From Vagococcus intermedius (GTDB taxonomy: Bacteria; Bacillota; Bacilli; Lactobacillales; Vagococcaceae): a DNA stretch of 64,000 nt. The position numbers and the translations under genes were made by a program. The DNA is taken from the NCBI RefSeq assembly GCF_029144185.1, contig NZ_CP110232.1, forward strand, positions 2,066,164-2,130,163, given 5' to 3'. The first letter of the stretch is position 1. Each line of letters starts with the position of its first letter. A model generated the notes under the pieces. That model did no database searches, was not told where the DNA came from, and was given only the letters and a program-made list of their open reading frames with translations. Of the stretch, positions 36,992 to 45,860 are shown piece by piece.

Positions 36992-37360
36992 TTATTTAAG
37001 AGTGATTCCAGCGCCAACTTCTTCTAAAGCAGCTTTACAAGCTTCTGCTTCTTCTTTAGAAACGCCTTCTTTAAGTGCTGATGGAGCACCATCAACTAAT
37101 GCTTTAGCTTCTTTTAAGCCTAAGCCAGTAGCTTCGCGAACAGCTTTGATAACTTTAACTTTTTGGTCTCCAGCTGAAGTTAATTCAACAGTGAATTCTG
37201 TTTGCTCTTCAGCAGCAGCACCAGCAGCAGCACCAGCAGCAGCTACAGGAGCAGCAGCAGATACGCCAAATTCTTCTTCAATTGCTTTTACTAAGTCGTT
37301 TAATTCTAAAATGCTTGATTCTTTTAAATCAGCAACGATTTGTTCAATGTTTAATGACAT
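36992..37360 (-). CDS. rplL: 50S ribosomal protein L7/L12
   Basis: A 122-residue protein of standard length. The N-terminal dimerisation domain (about residues 1-35) is followed by an Ala/Gly-rich hinge (about 36-52) and the C-terminal factor-binding domain with [18 protein letters not shown] (about 67-84). It forms the ribosomal stalk that recruits translation GTPases. It lies 54 bases after rplJ. Confidence 0.98.
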   Translation of the reverse strand: MSLNIEQIVADLKESSILELNDLVKAIEEEFGVSAAAPVAAAGAAAGAAAEEQTEFTVELTSAGDQKVKVIKAVREATGLGLKEAKALVDGAPSALKEGVSKEEAEACKAALEEVGAGITLK

Positions 37361-37414
37361 TTATAATTCCTCCATTATTGTGTTTTTTTTTAGTTTGTTA
37401 AGATTAAGCCGCAA

Positions 37415-37918
37415 TTAAGCAACTTCTTCTTCTTTTGATTCTGCCACTGCATTGATAGCATACGCCACGTTGCGGACAGGAGCTTGTAGTACTGAAAGTA
37501 GCATTGAAAGCATACCTTCGCGGTTTGGTAATTGTGCCAAAGCATTGATATCTTCTACTGAAGATACTTTACCTTCGATTACGCCACCTTTGATTTCTAG
37601 TGCTTCCGCACCTTTAGCGAAATCGTACATAATTTTAGCTGGTGATACCACGTCTTCATTACTGAAGGCGATAGCTGTCGGTCCAGTAAATACTTCGCCC
37701 ATTCCTTCTAAACCTGCTGCTTCTGCAGCACGTGAAAGGATTGAGTTTTTGATTACTTTCATTTCAACATTAGCATCACGTAATTGTTTACGTAAGTTAG
37801 TCACTTCTTCAACAGTTAAACCACGGTAATCTACTACGACTACAGAAGCTGCTTCTTTGAATTTAGTTGTTACTTCTTCAACAAGTTGTGCTTTTTTAGC
37901 AATAATTGCTTCGCTCAT
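37415..37918 (-). CDS. rplJ: 50S ribosomal protein L10
   Basis: A 167-residue stalk-base protein. The start [20 protein letters not shown] has GGAGG seven to nine bases upstream, so the ATG at 37918 was chosen over the open extension to 37984, which reads through the leader terminator. The conserved [20 protein letters not shown] segment is at about residues 27-46. L10 binds L7/L12 dimers and 23S rRNA, and with them represses its own message through the leader upstream. Confidence 0.97.
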   Translation of the reverse strand: MSEAIIAKKAQLVEEVTTKFKEAASVVVVDYRGLTVEEVTNLRKQLRDANVEMKVIKNSILSRAAEAAGLEGMGEVFTGPTAIAFSNEDVVSPAKIMYDFAKGAEALEIKGGVIEGKVSSVEDINALAQLPNREGMLSMLLSVLQAPVRNVAYAINAVAESKEEEVA

Positions 37919-37978
37919 TTTAATTTCACCTCCTGAGTTATTGATGGTTGGGTTTTTATTGCTTAAGCAATAAAAAAA

Positions 37979-38002
37979 CTCCATGCCACCGTTGACATAG
38001 AG
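37979..38002 (-). terminator. Attenuator hairpin of the L10 leader
   Basis: CTCTATGTCA, ACGG loop, TGGCATGGAG followed by T7 on the minus strand, between the L10 leader and rplJ. Confidence 0.85.
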
Positions 38003-38090
38003 GGACTATTGGTATAAATACCAGATATTGTCCTCGGTAGGAAATTAAGGCTCAAGGCCACCTACTGTCTTCGGTACATATAAGACCTAA
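37979..38090 (-). promoter_or_regulatory. L10 (rplJL) mRNA leader
   Basis: The minus-strand leader contains ACCGAAGACAGTAGGTGG and CCTACCGAGGACAATA, the paired elements of the bacterial L10 leader, and ends in an attenuator hairpin. Binding of the L10-L12 complex is expected to favour termination. Confidence 0.85.
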
Positions 38091-38097
38091 CTTAGAA

Positions 38098-38127
38098 ACT
38101 ATACCATAAGCATAGTTTCTAGGTCAA
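38098..38127 (-). promoter_or_regulatory. Promoter of rplJ-rplL
   Basis: TTGACC (complement of 38122-38127), 18-base spacer, TATAGT (complement of 38098-38103). Confidence 0.65.
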
Positions 38128-38154
38128 GACTATAAGTAATAATTTTAATTTAAA

Positions 38155-38844
38155 TTAGATAGATGCAACATCAATTTTAACACCAGGGCCAAATGTTGTT
38201 GTTACAACTAAGTTCTTCATGTATGTACCTTTAGTTGCAGCTGGTTTAGCTTTAACCATTACATCATGAATTGTTTGGAAGTTCTCGATTAATTTAGCAT
38301 CATCAAATGATACTTTACCAATTGGAACATGGATGTTACCAGCTTTGTCAACACGGTAAGTTACTTTACCAGCTTTAACTTCGTTAATAGCTTTAGTAAC
38401 GTCCATTGTTACAGTACCAGTTTTAGGGTTAGGCATTAAACCTTTAGGTCCTAATACGCGTCCTAATTTACCAACTTCAGCCATCATGTCTGGAGTTGCT
38501 ACAACAACATCAAAATCGAACCAACCTTGTTGGATTTTTTGAACCATGTCAGCATCCCCAACGTAGTCAGCGCCTGCTGCTTCAGCTTCTTTAGCTTTTT
38601 CACCTTTAGCGAATACTAAAACTGATTGAGTTTTACCAGTTCCGTTAGGTAAAACAACAGCACCACGAATTTGTTGATCTGCTTTTTTAGGATCAACGTT
38701 TAAACGGTATGCAACTTCAACTGTTGCGTCGAATTTTGCAATATTTGTATCTTTTGCTAATGCGATAGCATCTGCTACTGCATAAGCTTTATTTGAATCA
38801 ACTTTTTTTAATGCATCTTGCATTTTTTTGCTTTTTTTAGCCAT
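38155..38844 (-). CDS. rplA: 50S ribosomal protein L1
   Basis: A 229-residue protein with the L1 landmarks: [20 protein letters not shown] (about residues 39-58), the [21 protein letters not shown] region and [16 protein letters not shown] (about 131-146). It forms the L1 stalk near the ribosomal E site and, in characterised bacteria, represses its own operon by binding mRNA. It follows rplK with a 143-base spacer that holds a candidate L1-binding site. Confidence 0.98.
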   Translation of the reverse strand: MAKKSKKMQDALKKVDSNKAYAVADAIALAKDTNIAKFDATVEVAYRLNVDPKKADQQIRGAVVLPNGTGKTQSVLVFAKGEKAKEAEAAGADYVGDADMVQKIQQGWFDFDVVVATPDMMAEVGKLGRVLGPKGLMPNPKTGTVTMDVTKAINEVKAGKVTYRVDKAGNIHVPIGKVSFDDAKLIENFQTIHDVMVKAKPAATKGTYMKNLVVTTTFGPGVKIDVASI

Positions 38845-38860
38845 TTTGTTTCCTCCTTGA

Positions 38861-38888
38861 ATGTGGTTATAACGGTAGAACCTCCCAC
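38861..38888 (-). promoter_or_regulatory. Candidate L1-binding mRNA site upstream of rplA
   Basis: The minus strand reads GTGGGAGG, then eleven bases, then ATAACCACAT, directly before the AAGGAGG ribosome-binding site of rplA. GTGG can pair with CCAC. GTGGGAGG with a later ACCAC is the pattern I recall for L1 targets in mRNA. Confidence 0.6.
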
Positions 38889-38987
38889 GGAATTTATATC
38901 TTTCAATATAAACCGACTGAGAAGCTACTTCCGGTGGTTACAGTAAATATTCTTGTAGTCAGGCTGTGACTACATGACTGACTTTAA

Positions 38988-39410
38988 TTAGTCAACTGTA
39001 ATCCCCATGCTTCGTGCAGTACCTTCAACCATGCGCATTGCTGCTTCAATATCAGCTGCGTTTAGGTCCTCAATTTTTAGAGTAGCGATTTCTCTTACTT
39101 GGTCGCTTGTTACAGATGCAACTTTAGTTTTGTTAGGTTCGCCTGAACCTTTTTCCACGTTAGCAGCTTTCTTTAATAAAACAGCAGCTGGTGGTGTTTT
39201 TGTAATAAATGTAAATGAACGGTCTTCATATACAGAGATTACTACTGGAATAATTAAACCAGCTTGATCAGCAGTACGAGCATTGAATTCTTTAGTGAAT
39301 CCCATGATGTTTACACCTGCTTGACCTAACGCAGGTCCTACTGGTGGTGCTGGAGTTGCTTTTCCTGCAGGAATCTGCAATTTAACGATTTTATCTACTT
39401 TTTTTGCCAC
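38988..39410 (-). CDS. rplK: 50S ribosomal protein L11
   Basis: A 140-residue protein of normal size. [20 protein letters not shown] (about residues 10-29) and the C-terminal RNA-binding domain with [13 protein letters not shown] and TARSMGITV are present. It forms the GTPase-associated centre with 23S rRNA and is the substrate of PrmA, also in this window. First gene of rplK-rplA. Confidence 0.98.
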   Translation of the reverse strand: MAKKVDKIVKLQIPAGKATPAPPVGPALGQAGVNIMGFTKEFNARTADQAGLIIPVVISVYEDRSFTFITKTPPAAVLLKKAANVEKGSGEPNKTKVASVTSDQVREIATLKIEDLNAADIEAAMRMVEGTARSMGITVD

Positions 39411-39434
39411 GAGACATACCTCCTTAAGTCCGTG

Positions 39435-39470
39435 ATGTGGTTATGTGGAGATTAAGATTTCTCCTCCCAC
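39435..39470 (-). promoter_or_regulatory. Candidate L1-binding mRNA site upstream of rplK
   Basis: The minus strand reads GTGGGAGG, an inner GGAG/CTCC hairpin, then ATAACCACAT, 25 bases before rplK. The flanks are the same as in the site before rplA. Confidence 0.6.
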
Positions 39471-39518
39471 TTTCTTTTGCCATAACAAAAGAATACGCAT
39501 TATCACACGCGTCTTTAA

Positions 39519-39547
39519 ATTATAACTGATTTTTTTTTTTATAGCAA
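39519..39547 (-). promoter_or_regulatory. Promoter of rplK-rplA
   Basis: TTGCTA (complement of 39542-39547), 17-base spacer that is mostly A, TATAAT (complement of 39519-39524). Confidence 0.75.
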
Positions 39548-39791
39548 GTCTAAAACTCACCTTTCTACTATTAGAATACTACTAGAAAAAACGACTTAAC
39601 ACTTGTATTAAAAGGACGCCTTAGACACAGTAAATTTGGCTTATCTAACTATTTTGTGTTACTAAGTGATTTACTTACACATTTTCTTCACGAATTCTCA
39701 TCATTCTAACCGTACTTTTCAATATCGTCAATAAATATATGGTATCATAAAAACAGCTATTTTAAATAAAGTATAAAAAGGAGTTAATTGT
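39548..39791. other. Intergenic region between rplK and sdaAB
   Basis: A/T-rich, non-coding. It must contain the sdaAB promoter; TATCAT near 39743 is a possible -10 box, but no convincing -35 is visible. No other structure seen. Confidence 0.4.
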
Positions 39792-40460
39792 ATGTCTTCT
39801 GGACAATTTAGAAGTGTTTTTGATGTTATCGGGCCAGTCATGATCGGGCCAAGTAGCTCTCATACAGCAGGAGCTGCTCGTATTGGGAAAATGGTTCGTG
39901 AAATTTTCGGAGAATTACCGGACCAAGTTGATATTTTACTATATGAATCGTTCGCTAAAACGTATCGCGGACATGGGACAGACATCGCCTTAGTAGGTGG
40001 CTTATTAGGAATGGGGCCAGATGATGATCGTCTTGCAACATCACTTAAACTAGCACATGAAGCGGGTGTTGAAGTCTGTTTTGTCCCTAAAAAAGATCCG
40101 GCTGACCATCCAAATCAAGTCACTATGCGCTTAAAAAAAGGCGAACGAACACTTAGTATTACGGGTGTCTCAATTGGTGGCGGAAATATTCAAATTACTG
40201 AAATCAACGGCTTCAAAGTCACTCTAAATCCTGGTGTCCCTACTCTAATCATCTCACATAAGGATCAGACTGGTGCAGCTGCAAATGTTACCCGTATCTT
40301 CCAAAAATATAATATTAATATCGCCATTATGAATATTACAAGAGAAAATCGTGGGGGCAATGCCATGATGCTGATTGAAGTTGATTCACCTAATGTTGTT
40401 GACTGTCTAGATGAAATTAAATCCCTAGAAGAGATTCAAGCAGTCACATTTTTTGACTAA
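39792..40460 (+). CDS. sdaAB: L-serine dehydratase, iron-sulfur-dependent, beta subunit
   Basis: A 222-residue subunit. The N-terminal domain carries FDVIGPVMIGPSSSHTAGAA (about residues 10-29), the classic serine dehydratase beta signature, and the C-terminal third (about 148-220) is an ACT domain, which may bind serine as regulator. With SdaAA it deaminates L-serine to pyruvate and ammonia. AAAAGGAG precedes the ATG. It is 22 bases upstream of sdaAA. Confidence 0.96.
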   Translation: MSSGQFRSVFDVIGPVMIGPSSSHTAGAARIGKMVREIFGELPDQVDILLYESFAKTYRGHGTDIALVGGLLGMGPDDDRLATSLKLAHEAGVEVCFVPKKDPADHPNQVTMRLKKGERTLSITGVSIGGGNIQITEINGFKVTLNPGVPTLIISHKDQTGAAANVTRIFQKYNINIAIMNITRENRGGNAMMLIEVDSPNVVDCLDEIKSLEEIQAVTFFD

Positions 40461-40482
40461 GTAAAATTTGGAGGTTTGAAGT

Positions 40483-41346
40483 ATGTTCGAAACAATTGAA
40501 GAACTAGTAGTATTAGCTAACAACTATGGAAGCGTTGCCGAAGCAATGATTCAACTTGAAATGAGCGTCTCTAAAACTGACCGTCAGGATATTATCGAAA
40601 AAATGCAAGCACAACGTGACGTGATGTTACAGTCAATAAAAAGAGGAACAGCTGGCGTTACGTCTGTCACAAAATTAACTGGCGGAGACGCCCCTAAAAT
40701 GACTACTTATCTAGATAAAGGTGAGTTTTTAAGTGGCGACTCTATTTTAAAAGCTGTCCGCAATGCAATTGCTGTCAATGAAGTGAACGCTGAAATGGGC
40801 TTGATTTGTGCCAACCCAACAGCGGGAAGTGCTGGAGTGGCGGCTGGAGTCTTAGGTGCTGCTATCGAAGACCTAAAATTAACTGACGAACAGCAAACTG
40901 ATTTCTTATTTACAGCAGGGGCTTTTGGTTTAGTCATCGCTAATAATGCTTCCATCAGTGGAGCTGCTGGTGGCTGTCAGGCAGAGATTGGCTCGGCAAG
41001 CGCCATGGCAAGTGCAGCTCTTGTTGCTGTTGCTGGTGGAACACCTGAGCAATCTGCCCAAGCGATTGCCATTACCCTAAAAAATATGATGGGCTTAATT
41101 TGTGACCCGGTAGCAGGTTTAGTAGAAGTCCCTTGCGTCAAACGTAACGCCTTAGGAGCCTCTCAAGCCTATGTCTCTGCTGACATGGCTCTGGCAGGAA
41201 TTACAAGTGTGATTCCACCAGATGAGGTTGTTATAGCTATGGGCCGAGTCGGTGAACAAATGCCTTCTATTTTTAAAGAAACAGCAGAAGGTGGCTTGGC
41301 AGATACGCCAACCGGTCGACGCATTGCCAAAGAAATTTTCAATTAA
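40483..41346 (+). CDS. sdaAA: L-serine dehydratase, iron-sulfur-dependent, alpha subunit
   Basis: A 287-residue catalytic subunit. The cysteines expected to hold the 4Fe-4S cluster are seen in CANPTAGSAG (about residue 109), GGCQAEIGSA (about 166), LICDPVAG (about 206) and EVPCVKRNA (about 217). The cluster activates serine for dehydration. A GGAGG site precedes the ATG. The two-subunit arrangement is normal for Firmicutes. A strong terminator follows. Confidence 0.96.
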   Translation: MFETIEELVVLANNYGSVAEAMIQLEMSVSKTDRQDIIEKMQAQRDVMLQSIKRGTAGVTSVTKLTGGDAPKMTTYLDKGEFLSGDSILKAVRNAIAVNEVNAEMGLICANPTAGSAGVAAGVLGAAIEDLKLTDEQQTDFLFTAGAFGLVIANNASISGAAGGCQAEIGSASAMASAALVAVAGGTPEQSAQAIAITLKNMMGLICDPVAGLVEVPCVKRNALGASQAYVSADMALAGITSVIPPDEVVIAMGRVGEQMPSIFKETAEGGLADTPTGRRIAKEIFN

Positions 41347-41382
41347 AAAATAACCTACTGATTTGAATCAGTAGGTTATTTT
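41346..41382. terminator. Bidirectional terminator between sdaAA and the DUF915 gene
   Basis: AATAACCTACTGATT/AATCAGTAGGTTATT hairpin with A-run and T-run flanks. Confidence 0.9.
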
Positions 41383-41383
41383 T

Positions 41384-42268
41384 TTACTCCTTATTCGCAT
41401 CTGGCCATAAAAATTCTGCCATAACATCATCGACATCACTATTCTCATGTAATAACATATGTTGTCCTTGCCAACCATAGATCGCAACCTCATGATAACT
41501 TTCAATAACTGGCTCTAACAAATAACTAATAGCTTTAACACTATCTACAGGAACCGTTCCATCACTTCGACTTCCATTCCCCAAATCACCATAAATATTT
41601 AAAAATGATAGCGTCTTAGGTAAACGTTCTTGCGCCGCTTCTAAATAACGATACGTCGCATTTCTTTCTTGTGGCCCTTTTTCAGATAAATCAAGTTCTG
41701 TCATGCTATCATTTGAAACTTCTTCACCATTAAAAGGTGAGCCTAGTGTCACTAATTTCGTAATTTGTGGTAATTTCGGATCATAACCGTAGTCAACTAA
41801 ATATCTTAAGGCTGCTACACCGCCCATTGAATGACCCACAAAATACACATCATCAATAATTAATTTTTGCTTTAGTAAGAGCATTATTTGATGTAACCAT
41901 TCCCCTTGTTGCCATTCACTCGGTTGCATCTCTTTAAATATAATATGAACTAGTGGACGCTCAACTGTCTGTAATTTTTCGATATTTCCTTGAATCACCA
42001 AATGATGGTTTCGCTCAACAATAATTTCTAGGCTGCGCTCTGCATAACCTGCTTTTTCAAACCGTTTAATCATTCGACCTAGAGAGTATTTCGTTCCATA
42101 TGTACCATGTAAGAACAACGTTGGTGTAACGCCTTTAGGAAGTTGCGTTTCGTCTAATAATCTTTCAGCACGCTCTCTTTTAAATCTGACGTATCTACCT
42201 AAGCAATAACCAGTAACGCCTAACCCTCCTGCTGCTAACAATCGCTTTAACCATTTGTTTTCTTCCAT
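41384..42268 (-). CDS. Alpha/beta hydrolase, DUF915 family
   Basis: A 294-residue hydrolase. A short N-terminal hydrophobic stretch (about residues 8-24) may be a membrane anchor or signal peptide. The nucleophile elbow is GHSMGG (about 146-151), the oxyanion region LFLHGTYGT (about 50-58), and the acid and histidine probably lie in NGSRSDGTVP and WQGQHMLLHEN. DUF915 proteins are predicted lipases or esterases of Gram-positive bacteria with unknown substrates. The ATG at 42268 has a better-placed AAGGGG than the ATG at 42274. Monocistronic. Confidence 0.86.
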   Translation of the reverse strand: MEENKWLKRLLAAGGLGVTGYCLGRYVRFKRERAERLLDETQLPKGVTPTLFLHGTYGTKYSLGRMIKRFEKAGYAERSLEIIVERNHHLVIQGNIEKLQTVERPLVHIIFKEMQPSEWQQGEWLHQIMLLLKQKLIIDDVYFVGHSMGGVAALRYLVDYGYDPKLPQITKLVTLGSPFNGEEVSNDSMTELDLSEKGPQERNATYRYLEAAQERLPKTLSFLNIYGDLGNGSRSDGTVPVDSVKAISYLLEPVIESYHEVAIYGWQGQHMLLHENSDVDDVMAEFLWPDANKE

Positions 42269-42299
42269 TATCATCCCGCCCCTTCAATTTAAAATAAAA

Positions 42300-42343
42300 A
42301 ACCGGCTATCATCATCATGTAAGATAGCTCGGTCTTTTGTTTG
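42300..42343 (-). terminator. Terminator of nusG
   Basis: ACCGaGCTATC and GATAGCcGGT arms around a 12-base loop, then T6 on the minus strand. Confidence 0.8.
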
Positions 42344-42346
42344 ACA

Positions 42347-42889
42347 TTATATTTTATCTATTTGTTCAAAATCAAGTTCTGTTGACGTTTCGCGACCAAA
42401 CATATCGATATTTACTTTAAGTTTTTGACGTTCTAAATCAATTTCTACAATCTCTCCTGATAAACCAGAGAAAGCGCCATCGATAATCATAATAACTTCG
42501 CCTACTACTACGTCCAATTCTTTATGACGCGCACTTAAGCCTAATTTTCTTAAGATATGTTCAATTTCTTCATTTAATAAAGGTGCAGGCTTACTTCCAG
42601 CCCCATGTGAGCCAACGAAACCTGTAACACCTGGTGTATTACGGACAACGTACCAAGAATCATCTGTCATAACCATCTCTACTAAAACATATCCTGGGAA
42701 TGTTTTCTTAGTGTTGATTTTTTCTTTACCATTCTTAATTTCACGTTCTTCTTCTTCTGGCACAACTACACGGAAGATAAAATCTTCCATACCCATACTT
42801 TGCGCACGAGATTCGATGTTAGCTTTAACCTTATTTTCATAGCCAGAATATGTATGCAATACATACCATTGTCTTTCAAATGTTTCCAT
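42347..42889 (-). CDS. nusG: Transcription termination/antitermination protein NusG
   Basis: A 180-residue NusG. The NGN domain runs from about residue 7 to 115, with RQWYVLHTYSGYENKV at the start and FPGYVLVEMVMTDDSWYVVR in the middle. The KOW motif is at about 128-155 (VVGEVIMIIDGAFSGLSGEI). It binds RNA polymerase and links transcription to other factors. It follows secE and rpmG on the same strand, the usual order, although a hairpin lies between secE and nusG. Confidence 0.97.
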   Translation of the reverse strand: METFERQWYVLHTYSGYENKVKANIESRAQSMGMEDFIFRVVVPEEEEREIKNGKEKINTKKTFPGYVLVEMVMTDDSWYVVRNTPGVTGFVGSHGAGSKPAPLLNEEIEHILRKLGLSARHKELDVVVGEVIMIIDGAFSGLSGEIVEIDLERQKLKVNIDMFGRETSTELDFEQIDKI

Positions 42890-42909
42890 TTCTAGCAGCC
42901 TACTTTCTT

Positions 42910-42950
42910 GTAAAATAAAAAAACTTCAGTCTACCCCGAAGTCTTTCTTT
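42910..42950 (-). terminator. Hairpin with T-tract between secE and nusG
   Basis: ACTTC and GAAGT arms around a G-rich loop followed by T7 on the minus strand. It may be a partial terminator, since nusG has no other clear promoter. Confidence 0.6.
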
Positions 42951-43045
42951 GCTTTAGTATATCACTCTTACGGACTCTTGACTAGCATTTTTCTAAGTGT
43001 CTAATCAAATTTAACGATTGAAAAAGCCCTATCACCGCTTTATTC

Positions 43046-43222
43046 TTATCCTTTAATAAAGAAGCTGATAGCTGTATTGATTAAGAAATCTACGACGCCA
43101 AAGAAAATCCCGAATAATACTGTTGTTGAAATAACGGTCATAACGTCTTTTCTTAATTTTTTACCTGTCGGCCATGTCACAGCTTTCATTTCTTTACGAA
43201 CACTTCCTAGAAATTTAAACAT
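43046..43222 (-). CDS. secE: Preprotein translocase subunit SecE
   Basis: A 58-residue gene too short for usual ORF lists. The translation MFKFLGSVRKEMKAVTWPTG continues into KKLRKDVMTV and a single membrane helix (about residues 29-56) ending in FFIKG. The VTWPT motif is diagnostic for SecE. AAGGAGG lies 7-8 bases upstream of the ATG. It is an essential part of SecYEG. It lies 16 bases after rpmG. Confidence 0.95.
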   Translation of the reverse strand: MFKFLGSVRKEMKAVTWPTGKKLRKDVMTVISTTVLFGIFFGVVDFLINTAISFFIKG

Positions 43223-43238
43223 TAGGCTACCTCCTTAA

Positions 43239-43391
43239 TTATTTAGTTTCACGATGTAATGTATGTTGTTTACAATATTTACAAAATTTTTTGATTTCTA
43301 AACGTTCAGTTCGTTGCCCTTCATTAACTGCTTTTGAATAATTTCTAGAACCACAAACAGAACAGGCCAGAGATGATTTTTTTACTGCCAT
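43239..43391 (-). CDS. rpmG: 50S ribosomal protein L33
   Basis: A 50-residue protein, too short for usual ORF lists. It starts [20 protein letters not shown] and ends with [14 protein letters not shown]. Two CxxC pairs (residues 10/13 and 36/39) form a zinc ribbon, so it is a zinc-binding (C+) type L33. GGAGG precedes the ATG. It is the first gene of the rpmG-secE-nusG unit. Firmicutes usually have additional L33 copies elsewhere. Confidence 0.94.
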   Translation of the reverse strand: MAVKKSSLACSVCGSRNYSKAVNEGQRTERLEIKKFCKYCKQHTLHRETK

Positions 43392-43428
43392 ACGATTTCC
43401 TCCACTCTGTCTAGTCTTTTACCAACTA

Positions 43429-43457
43429 ACATTACCACCATTTTTAAAACATGTCAA
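43429..43457 (-). promoter_or_regulatory. Promoter of rpmG-secE-nusG
   Basis: TTGACA (complement of 43452-43457), 17-base spacer, TAATGT (complement of 43429-43434). Confidence 0.75.
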
Positions 43458-43589
43458 ATCAGCTTTTTATCCCAATCTAAGCAAACTATTACTTTCTAAT
43501 TCTTAGCTAAAACAAATTTTTTGCTACTTGTTTTCATTAATATATGTTAAGATAACACTAACAAATCGCTTATAATAGGAGGAAAAAAG

Positions 43590-44240
43590 ATGTTGATCAA
43601 ACAAGTTTGTATCCCAAGAAAAGATTTAACAACTGTTGATGAAACTTGCACACTTGAAGCCGCACTTGAGATTTTAGAAAAATCAGGCTATCGTTGTGTT
43701 CCTGTCCTAGATGGAACAAATAAGATATTCCGTGGAAATATTTATAAGATGCATATTTATCGTCATAAATCACAAGGTGGTGATATGCAGCTTCCTGTCA
43801 CTCATTTAATTAAAAATGCGACAAAATTCATCCACATCAATTCTTCATTTTTCAAAATTTTCTTTACTATCAAAGAACTACCTTACATCGCAGTACTAGA
43901 TGAGCAACAACATTTTTACGGTATTTTAACTCATAGTAAACTATTGAATATTTTAGCACAATCTTGGAATGTCAGCGAAGGACGTTTCGTTTTGACCGTC
44001 GCCTCAACTGGTCAACGTGGTGATTTGGCTGCTGTTGCAAAAATCATTTCAAAATTTACACCTATCACTAGCTGTATCAGCTTAGATGTGGGGCAAGATG
44101 AGTTTATCCGTCGTATGCTCTTTACCTTACCAGCTGATGCTACAGAAGAAACATTAAACGCCGTCATCGCGCAGCTTGATAAAAAGAAATACAAAGTGGT
44201 AGAAGTGGAAGATTTGCATAAATCTGCTGAATCATTTTAA
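43590..44240 (+). CDS. cbpA: CBS-domain protein, probable cyclic-di-AMP-binding CbpA
   Basis: A 216-residue cytoplasmic protein. Two CBS motifs span about residues 10-60 and 70-128 (TLEAALEILEKSGYRCVPVL and ELPYIAVLDEQQHFYGILTH). The C-terminal part (about 138-208, FVLTVASTGQRGDLAAVAKI onward) looks like an ACT domain. This layout matches the CbpA protein of Listeria and enterococci, reported to bind c-di-AMP. The name is from domain order, not a search; other CBS proteins cannot be excluded. GGAGG precedes the ATG. Monocistronic, with its own terminator. Confidence 0.75.
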   Translation: MLIKQVCIPRKDLTTVDETCTLEAALEILEKSGYRCVPVLDGTNKIFRGNIYKMHIYRHKSQGGDMQLPVTHLIKNATKFIHINSSFFKIFFTIKELPYIAVLDEQQHFYGILTHSKLLNILAQSWNVSEGRFVLTVASTGQRGDLAAVAKIISKFTPITSCISLDVGQDEFIRRMLFTLPADATEETLNAVIAQLDKKKYKVVEVEDLHKSAESF

Positions 44241-44274
44241 AAAAGAGACCATATGAATGGTCTCTTTTTTACTG
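44241..44274. terminator. Bidirectional terminator between cbpA and pepV
   Basis: AGAGACCAT/ATGGTCTCT hairpin at 44244-44265 with A-run and T-run flanks. Confidence 0.88.
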
Positions 44275-44277
44275 TTA

Positions 44278-45687
44278 TTATTTAATTAAACGATAAATTG
44301 CATCAGCATAAATGACAGTAGCATTAATAATATCGTCCACTTCCATAAATTCATTGGCTTGATGCATCGTGTCAACACTATGAGGGAACATCGCACCATA
44401 AGCAACGCCACGTTCTAACAAACGGCCGAAGGTTCCGCCACCAATCACTTGTCCATGACCTTCTAGACCAGTATGTTCTGTATAAACATCTAACAATGTT
44501 TTAACTAACTCATCATCTTCTGGTACATAGTGTGGTAACGTCGCTTTATCAATTGTAAAGGTTGTACCTAAGCCACCTAGCAATTTCTCAAATGAGGCCA
44601 CCATCTCTGGAGCTGTAATACCTTTAGGATAACGAATATTTAATGTTACGTAGTTATCTGTTTGATTCGCTTTAAACGAGAATAGTCCTGCATTAACCGT
44701 TAACTCACCCATCACATCATCTGTATAGTTAATACCTAATTTTTCACCAGTAGTATCACCATGAACATAAGTTGCTATCGCACTAAGATAAGCTTTCGCT
44801 CCGCCACCAAAAGCATAGTTATCTAAAAATGCTGCTAGGTAAGTTCCACCATTGATACCTGATTGTGGACTAGCACCATGTGCTGATTTACCTTTAACAA
44901 TGACTTTGATTGCTGTTCCGTCAACTTCAATTATTCCTGAAATTGGGTTAGCTTCAATAAACGTCATAAACTCAGTTTCAAAATTAGCTGCTTGATCAAC
45001 GGTAGCTACTTCAACAAGAGCCGTTGCAGATTCTGGTACCATATTGGCACGTAAACCTGATTCAAAACTTATTAGTTTATAATCACCTTCATTACTACCA
45101 TCAAATAACAAGTTAATTGAGGCATTCCCCTTTTCACCGTTGATGATTGGGAATTCTGCATCTGGAGCAAAACCAAAGTCGGGTTTATCTTCCACCTCTA
45201 AGTAGCGATCCATACATTGCCAAGAACTTTCCTCGTCGGTCCCAATAATAAAGCGGACACGTTTTGATACGGGTAACTCTAACTCTTTAATCATTTTTAA
45301 AGCATAGTATGCAGCGATACTTGGTCCTTTATCATCGCTTGCACCACGTGCGTATAATTTTCCATCTTTGATAACAGGTTTAAACGGTTCCGTATCCCAA
45401 CCAGTTCCAACTGGAACAACGTCAACGTGGCCAAAAATTCCCATTGTCTCATCGCCTTGGCCATATTCTAAATGCCCAGCAATATTGTCAATATTTTTGG
45501 TTGTAAAACCATCACGCTCACCAATCTCTAAGAAATGTAGTAGAGCTTCTTTAGGTCCTGGACCAACTGGTGCATCCACTGTAGCTTTGTCGTCTTCTCT
45601 GACACTTGGAATACTTAATAAATCAAATAAGTCCTTAAACAAGTCTTCTTTTCTAATCTCTACTTCTTTTTTCCAATCAATTGTCAT
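44278..45687 (-). CDS. pepV: Dipeptidase PepV (M20 metallopeptidase)
   Basis: A 469-residue M20A peptidase. Zinc ligands and catalytic residues are visible in GHVDVVPVG (about residues 85-93), [14 protein letters not shown] (about 114-127), the EE pair in [11 protein letters not shown] (about 149-159), FAPDAEFP (about 174) and the C-terminal [15 protein letters not shown]. It cleaves a broad range of dipeptides in the cytoplasm, a key step in peptide use by lactic acid bacteria. The ATG at 45687 has AGGAG 8 bases upstream; the GTG at 45696 overlaps that site. Confidence 0.95.
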   Translation of the reverse strand: MTIDWKKEVEIRKEDLFKDLFDLLSIPSVREDDKATVDAPVGPGPKEALLHFLEIGERDGFTTKNIDNIAGHLEYGQGDETMGIFGHVDVVPVGTGWDTEPFKPVIKDGKLYARGASDDKGPSIAAYYALKMIKELELPVSKRVRFIIGTDEESSWQCMDRYLEVEDKPDFGFAPDAEFPIINGEKGNASINLLFDGSNEGDYKLISFESGLRANMVPESATALVEVATVDQAANFETEFMTFIEANPISGIIEVDGTAIKVIVKGKSAHGASPQSGINGGTYLAAFLDNYAFGGGAKAYLSAIATYVHGDTTGEKLGINYTDDVMGELTVNAGLFSFKANQTDNYVTLNIRYPKGITAPEMVASFEKLLGGLGTTFTIDKATLPHYVPEDDELVKTLLDVYTEHTGLEGHGQVIGGGTFGRLLERGVAYGAMFPHSVDTMHQANEFMEVDDIINATVIYADAIYRLIK

Positions 45688-45787
45688 ACCATCCACTCCT
45701 ATTCTGTCTCAGTACATCTCTTATCATATCACTATTAGTGTAAAAATACCTGATATAACCCTACTAGCAACTCATTTTTTTACAAGA

Positions 45788-45830
45788 AACCCACGGATAA
45801 TCCCCCTCAAGGGGCGCCGTGGGAGTGTTT
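45788..45830 (-). other. GC-rich nested hairpin between pepS and pepV
   Basis: On the minus strand CCCACGG, two bases, CCCCTTGAGGGG, six bases, CCGTGGG, then TTTCTTGT. An outer 7-pair stem encloses an inner palindrome. It could be the pepS terminator with a poor T-tract, or another structured RNA. Confidence 0.5.
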
Positions 45831-45860
45831 ATCACTATAGAAATAGACTTATGGTAAGCC

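Noticed and set aside
37002-37829. Plus-strand ORFs of 138 and 125 codons opposite rplL and rplJ
   Set aside because: Shadows caused by the Ala-rich codon pattern of the ribosomal protein genes.
37919-37984. N-terminal extension of L10 (start at 37984)
   Set aside because: The extension would translate the leader attenuator; the ATG at 37918 has the proper ribosome-binding site and gives normal L10 length.
39525-39541. A-run in the rplK promoter as a phase-variable repeat
   Set aside because: The 11-base A-run lies in the spacer between -35 and -10, so length change could alter promoter strength, but one homopolymer in A/T-rich DNA is not evidence of phase variation.
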